Assembly (NCBI GenBank): GCA_013399305.1
Contig: VXAI01000019.1
Location: forward strand, 8,343,087-8,407,086
Source of the DNA: Rostratula benghalensis
Taxonomy: Eukaryota > Chordata > Aves > Charadriiformes > Rostratulidae
Direction of reading: 5' to 3'
Length of the DNA stretch: 64,000 nt
The notes under the pieces are model-generated. The model was not told the DNA's origin. It did no database searches and saw only the letters and a list, made by a program, of their open reading frames with translations. This document shows, piece by piece, positions 49,448 to 60,500 of this stretch (position 1 is its first letter; every line of letters begins with the position of its first letter). The position numbers and the translations under genes were made by a program.

Positions 49448-49560
49448 CCTCGCCCTCCGCCGTCCCCGGGCTCAGACCGAATCTGCCGCCGCCACAGCCC
49501 AACGGCCGCTTCCGCTTCCCCCTCCCCGTGACGTCACTTCCACAACAACAGCACACGTCA
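49448..49560 (-). other. CEP44: Candidate CEP44 non-coding first exon
   Basis: On the minus strand a consensus donor (GCGAGG|GTGAGC) ends at 49448. It fits splicing to the acceptor at 46361 ahead of the CEP44 start codon. The 5' limit is unknown: it could lie near the CRE at about 49,530 or extend to about 49,750. This is inference from splice-site quality and CpG-island position. Confidence 0.45.
49529..49536. promoter_or_regulatory. CRE palindrome TGACGTCA
   Basis: A perfect full-site cAMP response element, the CREB/ATF binding site, lies within the CpG island and is followed by CTTCC (ETS-like). A CRE half-site, ACGTCA, follows at about 49,555. Full CREs are typical of CpG-island promoters when close to a start site. 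Confidence 0.7.
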
Positions 49561-49599
49561 CACCCGCCCAGCCAGGAGACGGGGCGGCGGCGGCCTCCC

Positions 49600-49747
49600 T
49601 GCGCGCCGGAGGGGCCTCCCGGGCTTCTCCGCCGCCTCTCCCCGCCGCTGGGGGCTGCCCGGCCCCGTCCCGCCCGGCGAGGCTCACACGCACCCACCCG
49701 CAGCCGGGCTACGTCGCGGCGGCGGTCGGGACCCCCAACTCGCACAG
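49600..49747 (+). other. FBXO8: Candidate FBXO8 non-coding first exon (one of two models)
   Basis: CGCACAG|GTAGGG at 49747 is a good plus-strand donor that could join the acceptor ahead of the FBXO8 start codon. The 5' end is arbitrary. A competing model places the first exon to the right of the CCAAT pair, with a weaker donor CTGAC|GTGAGG after 50080. Confidence 0.35.
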
Positions 49748-49812
49748 GTAGGGGCCGCCGCCGCCGCGACCCCTCATAAGGGCGCGGGCGGGAGGACGGG
49801 CGGGCGGCGCAT

Positions 49813-49848
49813 CCAATCCGGAGCCGGGGTCGTTGCGGGGGAACCAAT
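49813..49848 (+). promoter_or_regulatory. Paired CCAAT boxes, 31-bp spacing
   Basis: CCAAT occurs at 49813-49817 and 49844-49848 in the same orientation, 31 bp apart, close to three helical turns. Paired NF-Y sites commonly show this spacing. Their plus orientation suggests a start site for FBXO8 some 50-100 bp downstream, although CCAAT boxes also serve divergent promoters. Confidence 0.6.
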
Positions 49849-50237
49849 GGCGCGTAGGGGGCGGAACCCGCGGGGCCCGGCCGCCGGTGGGCGCTGAGGG
49901 AGCGGCGGCCCCGACCCCTGCCCCGGCCTAGGCCCAGGCCCGGGCCGGTTCCCGCACCCCGAGGCAGGGAGAAGCGGGGCCCGGAGAGGCGGCGTCCTCT
50001 CGGCTGGAGCCGGGGAGGCCGGGTTGTGGCGCTGGAGCGGCCGGCGAGGTCGCCTGGGGTCGGGGCAGAGCGGCCCTGACGTGAGGAGGAGCGAGGGGGT
50101 CGAGCTGTCACGAACGGAGATTCGGTGGCCGTAACGTCGAAGGAAGGGACGTTTCCCTCGTTGGGTCGGTGTGGCCGCACTGCAGCAGGTTCAGGGCTCG
50201 GCTGCCATGAAGTGCGTGTTGTGTTGTACAGCACTGG

Positions 50238-50470
50238 TCACGGAATGGGTTTGTGGTGGAAGGGACCTTAAAGCCCCCCCAGTGCCACCGCAGGGTCACC
50301 TCCCCCCAGCCCAGGGGGCTCCAAGCCCCCTCCAACCTGGCCTTGAACCCCTCCAGGGATGGGGCAGCCACAGCTTCTCTGGGCAACCTGGGCCAGGCTC
50401 TCACCACCCTCACCCCAAACAAGTTCTTCCCCACATCTCACCTAAATCTCCCCTCTTTCAGGTTAAAACT
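50238..50470 (-). mobile_element. CR1 retrotransposon fragment
   Basis: The sequence opens with GGAATGGGTTTGTGGTGGAA and AGGGACCTTAAAG, the reverse complement of a CR1 3' end. It continues through the conserved block containing CCAACCTGGCCTTGAACCCC and GGGCAACCTGGGCCAGG. It is nearly identical to the copy at 13,873 over its 5' half. It sits at the edge of the CpG island, in FBXO8 intron 1. Confidence 0.9.
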
Positions 50471-52684
50471 TAGCTTACATTTAGCATTTAGTACCCTGTT
50501 ACGCTCTTCAAAGAATTTATTAGGCAGCAGCAAGGAAACACGAAGAAGACTTGCTTAAAATTGAAATAAGACTCGGACATATATCTGACCGAGATGGAAA
50601 ATCACCAAGGTATAAAGAAGCTTGCTGTTGTTTTCACTGTGATAGTTACTACTGCCAAACTATCAAGAGGTTTCAATTATTAGAGAAAGTTACATAATTG
50701 GAACTTTGGAAACGTAGGTTTGAGTGGCCTGCTGAATCTGGAAGTAGAAAATGCATGTTCAAACTAAGTTAAAAACATAGCTCTGGACACCATGACTTAA
50801 AGGGCTTTGTAATAACGATGAGTTTACTCCTCTGGTTTTATGAGTGAGTTGTCAGAGTGTTCATCCTGGTTTGCTACAAAGCAAATGGGGAAAATAAGAT
50901 GTGATTTAACAACTGGTGTATAACCTGCTGAACAGCTACACCCAAATTAAAGCTTGTGGATTTCCAGCAGTTTAAATTTTGTCTTGCTTTGTTTCTTCTC
51001 TCAATTTTCTTCAGTTGGTACTGAAAATAGAAACTATATACATTTTAATATTTTTTTTTATTTTTAAAAATACTTTTGAAATTATTTCTGCAATGAATGC
51101 CATCTTCTGTATAAGTAAGTGAATACACTATAAGCAGGCTAATTTATTGACTAACACAGTATTTATTTTCTGTCTTGCAGACGCTTTCTAGTGTTAAATA
51201 ATTTAGAAGTGATTGTGTTGGTGGTGTTGGATGGTAATTAGCTTTTGCTGGGGGTGAAAAACGCTGTGAGTGCCAATGAAAACTGTTGCTGTTCTTGTTA
51301 GCTCACCATCCCTCAGCAGCATGTATTCTGTGAACTGGAACTTCCAGCTGCATATTCCAGTAAAAAATTTTGTTTGAGTGTTTGATTTCAGGCTAAGCAG
51401 CCTTGAGTAGGAAAACCTGATCCTCTGCATTTCCTCTCCTGAATTCTTTAGGTATTTTTTTTTTGCATATGGAAGAGAAAGATAACCTGGCTTTGAAAGA
51501 GGTTTGAAAGCTATTATGAAATTGCCAGATGCTTATCTGATAGCCTGAAGTTCACTTGATAATTCACTGGGCACAGCCTTTCTATGATCTGGTCCTGATG
51601 GTGCTGCCAGTCTTTTTCTGATCTTTCTGGTGCATTGCAATCATGAAATATTTACAATATGATTGCTAATGAACTTCAGAGCCTTGAATTCCTTGTGACT
51701 TCTTCGTTTTGTTTGTTAGTTTAAACTGTGCCCAGATAATTAGTATTTTCAGAAGGTTTTTAACAGTTGAGAGTTCACAAATGTGCATAGAAATGTAGGT
51801 TGTGTTCTAATAATAAAAACCAGCATCAGCAAAGATGGCCAAAATGCTAGTAAAATCTATTCCTTAATTTGTCTTGCTGAAAGCTACCTCAGCAAAGAGA
51901 TTTCTGCATTTAACAGAACTTCCCTTTCTCTCTACTTGAGTTTGCATAGAATAGGTTCTCTCATTTCATCCTGTGTAGAAAGTCAGGTTTAACATTGCAA
52001 TCTTCTCGTATTTTTTCTGGCTGATTTCTAGTGCTTTTGTGGGTCAGGACTTGAACTAATGATGAGGAATTAGGCTGTTTTCACTCCTGGTTCTTTTTGC
52101 TATTTTGCTGTTGGGCTATTTGAGCATTTTGTTTGAGTCAGTGCTGTATTTTCTGACAGATTTTACTTTTGTTTTTGCACTGGGAAAGTGTGCAGATTAC
52201 ATTTGAGTTACATGCGTACATTAGATATTTACATCTTTCAAAACCCTGCATTTTTTAATGCATTTTAATGGAATGCTCCTTATTATTCAGTCATTCAGAT
52301 CATCTCATATCTTCAGAGAGTGAGTGCAGCCTCTAAATTTGGCACCTGCATATTTGAAAGTGTAATGCCTTGTTGGCAGCGTTCAGTTTGCTCATGGGGC
52401 TAAGGTCAGGAATGGGCTGAAGCCTCTCAAGATATTTAGAGATATCTATTTACTAAGTACTCTGCTTAGGTAATTAAGAAGCTCACGGGCAGTGCCTGGC
52501 AAAATGGGAACTTTATCTTAATTGGATCCTCCAGGGCAGTGATAGAAGCCCCTTTTGAAAAGTTATATTTGCTCAGAAATATTCCTTATCTGCTCGTCTC
52601 ATCCCTTAGGGCAGTCTCCTCTCCTCCTTCCAGCCCGTGGCTGTTACAGCCTCCCCACACAAACTGCTTTTCAGCTTGGTGCTA

Positions 52685-52706
52685 AAAGAAAAAGAAAAAG
52701 AAAAAG
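52685..52706. repeat. (GAAAAA)n repeat
   Basis: About 3.5 copies of a GAAAAA unit within FBXO8 intron 1. Confidence 0.8.
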
Positions 52707-53416
52707 GTGGCACTGAGCAACTGCAGCTCTGGGAATCTCTCTTGGAAAAAGTTGCTACCTCTTATTTTAATCTGGCTCGGCAATGAAAAATAACATGGGA
52801 GTTCTTTGTCTTCTGAAGTCTTAGTTACATCCAGAAGCTTCATGAATTAATTCCAAACACCAGCAAGAATTACCACTTCCATCAGGCCTCTCGTCCCTGC
52901 GTTGCCACTTTTCAAAGGGCTGTGAGGCTTCCTCTCGTGAAACAACTTTACCGGTAGCCCTAAGGACTTTTGAAAATGCTGGTCTCAAGAAAAAAAGAAT
53001 ACCTTCTTTATGCACACATTTCTGAAGCCAGTTGTACATCCTGTTCATGGTGTGACTTTGATAAGCCTTTTTTTTTTAAAAAAAAATGATGATTTATAGC
53101 AGTTCATCATGGTTTAACCTGCCTCTTCCTGATTAAAAAAAAAATAAAGCAAGCCAAATATATAACTGTACAAGAAATGAGAAGTGAAATAATGATGAAT
53201 AAAATCTTGTATGTTACTAAATTGAATATAAGGCAGCTTTAAAGTCCCAATTTAATTGCTACTAGACTACAGATGATTTCAAACACATGGGAAATCCTAC
53301 CAGACCAGGTTGTAAGGCTTGCTTTATTTCACAGTCGGCACCGTGAACCTGCAGATTCTTGGTGTGATCACTTCAGTGATCTGTCATCAGCACAACAGCT
53401 GGAAAATGTGATAGAT

Positions 53417-53443
53417 CACACTACACTACACTACACTACACTA
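53417..53443. repeat. (CTACA)n pentanucleotide microsatellite
   Basis: About five perfect CTACA units within FBXO8 intron 1. Confidence 0.9.
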
Positions 53444-54230
53444 GATACACTACCTGTGATGGGATTAAGACAACATTCCCATGCGGAATTACTGTGAATT
53501 ATCATACTTTTAATTTGCCCTCTTGGTAAATACAGGTGGTTACTGAAATGTGAGTTGTGGCATTCAGAGTTCTCAGTAACTGACTGCCTTTCAGGATATC
53601 TTCTTTGTATTGCCATCTCCAACAAAGCTTGATGAGAAATGATAAACACAGTAAGAAAGAGAGAGAAGATTTATCCTGACTCTTTTATGCTGCTGTGCAG
53701 GAGAGCTTGAAGAGAGATTTTGGGAGGTCAGAAACAACAAGCTGAATCCTTAATGCATTATTGTTGAAATTGTTCAGGTTTGTCTAAATATCAGGCACAG
53801 CCAAATTTTGTGTGTTACCCACTCCATTTTGGAGTTACAGCACTTCATTGACCCCAAATAAGCTCTTTGTACTCAGTTGTAGAGGAAGTCTGAAGGTAAT
53901 AATTCCAAATGCTCTGATGGTTAAGAGTTCTTAACTTAGGACACAGATAACTGGTACTGTTTGCAGAAGCTTATTGTGAATTTTATATGGACTTTTTTGG
54001 TGAAAAAAATCCTGGGTTTTTTTTGTTTGTTTATTTGTTTGCTTGGGTTTTTTTTTTTTCATTATTTATTCAGTTGCTCCATCGAAGACAGGTTACATCA
54101 TCAGCATAACTTTGATAAAACTCACTTTTTCTTTCTCTGTTCAGATCAGCCCTACAAATTTGTTTTTCCAGTGTGTCTTACAAGTATTTATAACTGTTTC
54201 ATTTGGATTTTCTGTCCAGCAGGCTCGCAG

Positions 54231-54559
54231 ATGGGTCAGGGACTCTGGAGAGTTGCTAGGAACCAGCAGCTGCAACACCAAGGATATGGTGGACAAGGCT
54301 ACCTCACCAGAGACCATGGGAGGAGGATGGCTACTAACAATGTTCCCAGTGCAGGCCATCGCAAACAAGCCCAAGGAGGCATCGACATCTACCACCTGCT
54401 GAAGGCAAGAAAATCTAAAGAGCAAGAAGGATTCATTAACCTGGAAATGCTGCCACCAGAGCTTAGTTTTACCATTTTGTCGTACCTGAACGCAACTGAT
54501 CTCTGCCTGGCGTCGTGTGTCTGGCAGGATCTTGCTAATGATGAGCTTCTCTGGCAAGG
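54231..54559 (+). CDS. FBXO8: FBXO8 first coding exon (residues 1-109 plus 2 nt)
   Basis: The ATG follows a 5' UTR of only about 8-11 nt in this exon. The acceptor is a tandem NAGNAG (CCAG then CAG, ending at 54219 and 54222), which only alters the UTR. The exon covers the variable N-terminus and nearly the whole F-box, and ends CAAGG|GTAAGA. Confidence 0.96.
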
Positions 54560-57500
54560 GTAAGAAAAAAAACCCCAATAATTATTAGATTCTTAGATTT
54601 GTCTCAAAGTGGGCTTTTTGTAATTCTAACTTGAGCAAAGGATTCCTACATTAAATGAGCCTTGACGTGAATATTGTTTAAAATGTGTTGCTCTGGATTG
54701 CTAATTATTATCAGGATATAATTACTGGAGATTACAACATAGGCAGGTGTGCGTGGTGCAAGGAGAGCTGTGTAGAACTGCACACAGTTGGTATGTCATG
54801 GGGGAAAACAACCCAAGACTTGTCTTCCCTTTGGTGTTAACTCAAAGCACATCTCAAATATCTGCCTTATTACTTCTCTGAACTTCACACAGATACCCAG
54901 TTTGAGCAGGCAAACCTGCCCAGCTTGAAGCTCCAAGTAGAAAGGGGTGAGAACTCATCTCCTGTACTTGTCTTAGAGCAACTTAAGTGTATGTGGTTTT
55001 GGAAGAAGGAGACAGAAAGGGCAAAGAAAATGTCAGTTCTGCAGATGTGTCAACTGGAAACACAATTATCTATAACTTAGGCGTAGTTTGTATGTCCAGG
55101 AAATAAAGAAAGGAACATTCTGTTACATAAAATAGTGTAAGATCAAAATTTAATGAAAAATATTTTCCTTGTTATTTGGTGTTTTACCACAGTTAGGAAA
55201 GACTCATGAAATCACACTCCCCTTTAGAGGAGGTGGGCAGTGGAAGTTGTGTCTCCTTCCACAACATGTTCTTACCCCTTAACTTAGCAGACAGTAAGCA
55301 GTATTACTGGGCAGTTGGGCAGTTGGTTGGTCCCTGGACCAAAGCTTGAAGATATTAGAGCTTCTTAATTGCATGCAGTATATATTCTTAACATCTGGGG
55401 TGGAGGGGGAAATATATATTTTCCTCAGAGTTCATCTTGGGAAATAGCTCAGGCATTTTTAGTGAAATCTGCCCAAATACTCAGTTCAAAGTATACACTT
55501 TGGTAGCGAAAACACGTCCTGCTTTAGCAAATGAGTAACAATCCCAAATGGCATAATCTCTGTAGACCTCTTAGGCTTTGATACTCCACCTGTGTGGGAT
55601 GTGTTTGAGTTTAGGGTTTGGCAGGTCCTGGGGCTGCAGTTCTGAATTCAGTCCAGGTAGGACCCACCTCTGCCCCACGTCCTCCGTGGCCAAATTATTT
55701 ACAAAACAGAGGTGGTGAAGCAGGGAATAAAAGGGATAGAAGGGAAAGAGACTGAGAAGTGATGGGGGATACAGAGGGATGGGACTGGATCAAGTAATTC
55801 GGACTGGTCAAGACTGGAAAATGGACAGTCAGGTGGAAAATGAGCTGATGGCATCGTTTTGTGCCCGCTGGCTGCACAACTGGGGCACAAGGAAAGAAAC
55901 CCAGTTTTTGTACACACTCTAGTACCACAGGGGAACAACTTGTCCCAGTTAACCCAGTGCTGAGCTGCGGGGAGAACCAGAGGTCCCAGCTTGGTGCCTG
56001 CCGATACAATGCCACCCACTGGGATAGGTTTGGAGATGGTGCTGAACCACACCAAAACCTGTGCCAGAAGAAAACCACCAGCACATAAATGAGGGCTTTT
56101 AAGAACACACCTACAAAAGGCTTAATCACTGTTATCAGCAGCTTGGTTCTGACCTTTCCCATAGTTTGAGGATTTGCCTTTGCACTGTCGATTGCGTTTT
56201 GCTTCTGTAAAATACGTGAAATGCAGACAAGATCTTTGATAACAGGCTAATTCTGTTTTCTTAGGTTGTGCAAATCCACTTGGGGTCACTGTTCTATATA
56301 CAATAAGAACCCACCTCTAGGATTTTCTTTTAGAAAATTGTATATGCAGCTAGATGAGGGCAGTCTCACCTTTAATGCCAACCCCGATGAGGTAAGTGAA
56401 CTGTCGTAATACACAGTTAAAAGAATTGTGATCATTGCTTTATAATTATAGCCATATTAAAGCCAAGCTTTAGTAGGTGGTTGGTTTACAGTAGGAATGG
56501 TTTAAGACCCAGTTACAGCCCTATCCTGGGTTTTTTTTTTTTTTTTTTTTGTGTGTGTGATGCCTGTGCACATCATTTACATGGCTTGCCTCTGAAGTGC
56601 AAGTCCAGCAGTCTGTCTGACCTATGGATGCCAGAAATTCACAACCACACGTTGATTTAGGGGGGAGGCAGAGATCCCCACCAAAGAAAACAAGGGATTT
56701 AAACCAGACAATAATAAGCTTACATATATTAAAATGCAAACTGAGTACGAGTTTGATGCCACTCCAGTCAAGGCAGGGTGAGGTATAAAGTAATGCCGGT
56801 TGGTTCTACGACAAGTATGGGTTCTTGTAAGGGGTTTTTAAATATGTCCACTCTCAAGAAGCAAATCTTGAAATGCTGTGAAAAAGATGTACTGCTGAAC
56901 TGTCCCAAAGAGCAGAATGATCTGATTTCTGTGGGTTTGTTATGCATAAACACAATCTTCCTTTATAGTGTATGACAACATACATTTATTTTCAAAAAAT
57001 ACCCCGTCAAACAAAAATAGTTCCATTTATTAATTCACATAACTCGCTGGAAAACTCAATTTCTGCATCTTTCCAAGAAGAAAAGGGTTTGAGGGTAGAC
57101 AGCTTTTGCCTGGGAGGCACCCAGTTAACACCCAAGAGACAGAGGGAGTCCTGTGGGTGCTAAACCAGACTCCTGCTTCAGGTTTCCTGGGAAAAGAGGG
57201 TACACAGCACTGGAAAACAGGGGTGTTAACTTCCTATGTTATTTACACATCCACAAGAAAGTGGTAACTGAGTAATTCTGAATAGGAAGAGGATTAAGAG
57301 ACATGAAAAAGGTAACATTCTAGGAGCCCACCGTCCACTCTGCTGATGGGATGCAGAAAACACGACCGTATCCCATTGTGACTAAATAAATGAGTCTTAG
57401 GAGTCAGCCCAGTAATGTGATGTGGTGTAAATTCTTGCTTTATCTCACATGCTGCTTGATAAAGAAACTCACTGCTTTTACTAGGCAGGAATTACAGTAT

Positions 57501-60500
57501 TTTGTAATTTCTCTGGCAGAGCTCTGGCTTGAACTGTGACAGGCGGTGCTGAGACGCCTTATCAGCACCTTGCCTCTGGAGTGATTAGCGTGGCTTTTCA
57601 GCAGGATTTTAGTGAATTTAGTAATAAGTGTAACACTTTCCACACAAACCACAATATTTAGGTACCTTAGACGTGTTTTCAGAAACACACCAAGTCTTAA
57701 TTGGTAATAGCTTTGTCCACCCAAATTTTTCTTTGTCTTCCAAGTCGTTTTAAGATAATTTTTCACTTACTGTCTTAGCTTGTAACCTGCTGTTACATTC
57801 CAACCTAATTTAAAGTCCTCTTGGTAGGCTTAAAGCATTTGGAGCCTTCACAAAAGGCACAGAGTAAAAGATTCAGTATTTGGAAAGGAAATTTAACATC
57901 TGCACATTAGAGCTACCTGGTAGTGTACCTAAATTAGAGGTTGAATGTAGTGGGCTACACTGACTGCTGGGTTCCTCGTGGCTATTTTGTACCACAGTAG
58001 TAAAACCCCTCTGCTGCAGGCCTTCTGAGAGCCAAGGACCTCAGGGTATCTCCCAAGGGCTTCTGTTCCTCTCTCCCTGTGGAGCACCATAGCCTGGCAG
58101 GAATTATTCAGGGCCTGGGTTCTGGGAGAATTCACACAAATGCTGTTGCTTTTCTTGCTTACCACTGTGATAGTGGCAGAAGTAGAAGGACACTGTGACT
58201 GGGATTTATGATGTGACATTCCACCCTTACAAATGGCATCTCTCATTTCCTGCCAAACTCTTGCTTTACATTTGATACCAGACCTGATCAAATTACTGTA
58301 AAAATAGGAATACTTACAAGCCCCAGGAGCAAGATTCTCCAAAGGACACGTCCCATGTCATGAAAATGGGTAACCAGGCTCCCCAGCACCAGCTCCAGAG
58401 CTAGCGGTGGCTCACGGGGTAGGGACGAGCATCTCCAGGCGCTGTGGTAGGACTCTGCGGGTGGCCATTGTCGTGTGCATGGTGGTGTGGTCTCTGCTCT
58501 CACTTCACAGCTCGGTTGTCTGCATGAGCTTGCCTGATGCCCAGCAGGTGCTCACGCTCTGCTCAGAGGATGTGCCTAACAACAACTCACCTCATTTGGG
58601 CCGAAAAAGCCAACCCAGTGCATGTTTGGTTTCTCTTTTTTGTTTGTTTGGGTTTGTCTTTATTTTTTTATTTTTTTTTGCATAGGGCAGCGCCGTTGTA
58701 GCCAAGATTTTGGAACTTGGGGTTTGTTCCTTTGGGGAGAAGGGGGTGGTGTAGTGCTAGTGTTAACACTGGAATATGAATATTGTGCTGTTTCATCTGC
58801 CTACGTGGTCTGTGCTGTATGTTATTCTGGAGAGTGTATGGTGTGTGTGTGAAGCGTTTCTCACGCTCACTTCGTATCTCACACTTACTACTCAGAATTT
58901 GCAAGCAGCCAGAAGTTACCTCCCAACCTTTTATATGCTGTTCCTAACTCCCTACCAAATAGTTTGTGCAGTTTATCCCATTATCATTAAAATTGGAGCT
59001 GAAGGTGGAAAAGAGAATCATTTGGTCAGGAAAAAAGAGCTAATTTTTCTTTTGCTCCTAGTGGTAATGATCCTAACTGATTCTACTGAAGAGCATTTAT
59101 TTTTAGGGATTTTTAGTGGAACCTGGGCTGTGCTGAAACTCTCAGAGTTTAATGAAGTCTGGATGTAGTGCAATAAGAACAAAGTAATATAAGACAGTGC
59201 TTGTACTAAGCACTTTCTGACCTTTTCTTGATTATAACTGAATTGTACTGACCTGTAGTTATACGAAGTCTCTAGAGGATGGGCTATACCGGTGCTGCTT
59301 ATTTCTAAGCAAAATTTTGGGAAACTTCTCCTATTGCATAGTGATCTACTAAGCAAGCCAGTTTTGAGATGCACTGATTTGTCTGTCCTAAGAACATTAA
59401 AAGTATGTGCCTGTTGTTCTTTTGTGTGATTTATCTTAAAGGTTAGAATGAACCAGGCAGCTGAAACCTCTTGAAAACTCTACATTGAAGTCAGAGAACT
59501 TTAACTCCTGTAATTCATTAGTTATGGATTCGGAGTAACAGGGAAAATACTTCCATGTTCTACTTGTGATTCCTTTCATCATGAGTGTGTATCCCTGAGA
59601 CTGTAGTTAAAAAGACATCCAGTGAAGGAGGCACTGTTTGAGATGTGTGTTCTATATCGTGTCCACATTGGTCACCAATGACTTGATTCATAACTTAGGA
59701 AAAGAATCTTAAAAAAAAAGCATCTTGGGAAAAGAATCTTATATTAGAAAATACAATGTCACTAGAGTGTCTTTTGTTCCAGGATGCACCATGAGATATA
59801 TCAAGATACTGCATTTCCCTAGAAAAATGGGAATGATAATAGTATAGACATCTAATTATTATTTACTCATAATGTCAGTGTTCAAGCCCCAATTAGAAAT
59901 TGAGGTCCTACTGTGCCCACTGCTATAAACAGAGAATAAAATGACAGTCACTGCCCCCAAAGAAACTTGAATTCCTAGATTTCATCTGCTTTCATTTAAG
60001 AATCTCTTAATTTAGTTGGTGATCAAAATTGTCCTTTTTTAATACAGCCCAAACTAGGAAAAAAAATGAGCATTTTATGTCGCTACTTCCATAATGCTAC
60101 CAAAATGTAGAAGCTCACAGAATTACGAATCGCCTAGGAACGTTAATGTGGTGTGCTACTAGTGACTTCCTTAGCTAACTTTTAACACTATTTAAGCCAA
60201 ATAAATAGAGCCTGTGTACAACCACCTCTGGGAAATCTGAAATTTCCAACAGGAAGCGAAATTTGTCTTTATTGACAAATGTCTTAGTGCGGGATTCTCC
60301 TGCACCGCTTTTAAATGCACATTAGGTAGAAAGCTTAATGGTCTCCCAACTCTGACTCTGCCAACAGTTCCATTGTAATCTTAAAATGAGAAATCGTGTC
60401 TATTTGTAGAGAAATACTGATTCCAACATTTCTGTACCATTAACTTAGAATATGTGGGGTTGTTTTGGGTTCATTTTTAACCAGAGGTGTCAAAGGGGGC

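Larger units (their letters stand above)
48950..50215. promoter_or_regulatory. CpG island, bidirectional CEP44/FBXO8 promoter region
   Basis: GC content and CpG density rise abruptly here against AT-rich flanks. The island lies between the 5' ends of divergently transcribed CEP44 and FBXO8. No TATA box was noticed. It contains a CRE palindrome, two CCAAT boxes, ETS-like GCTTCCGC motifs and tandem repeats on the CEP44 side. Divergent gene pairs with a shared CpG-island promoter are common, and this pair has the same arrangement in mammals. Exact transcription starts cannot be read from sequence. Confidence 0.88.
50471..54217. other. FBXO8 intron 1
   Basis: AT-rich unique sequence. It includes a GAAAAA repeat at 52685-52706, a CTACA pentanucleotide repeat at 53417-53443, and a T-rich stretch at 54,015-54,060. 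No exon or further CR1 copy was recognised. Confidence 0.6.

Noticed and set aside
48818..50234. Very long minus-strand open frames (up to 436 codons) rich in Pro, Gly, Arg and Ala
   Set aside because: They result from the GC-rich CpG island and the 38-bp minisatellite, where stop codons are rare. The period is not a multiple of three, so the repeat is read in rotating frames, which is not expected of a real repeat protein. They also cross the promoter.
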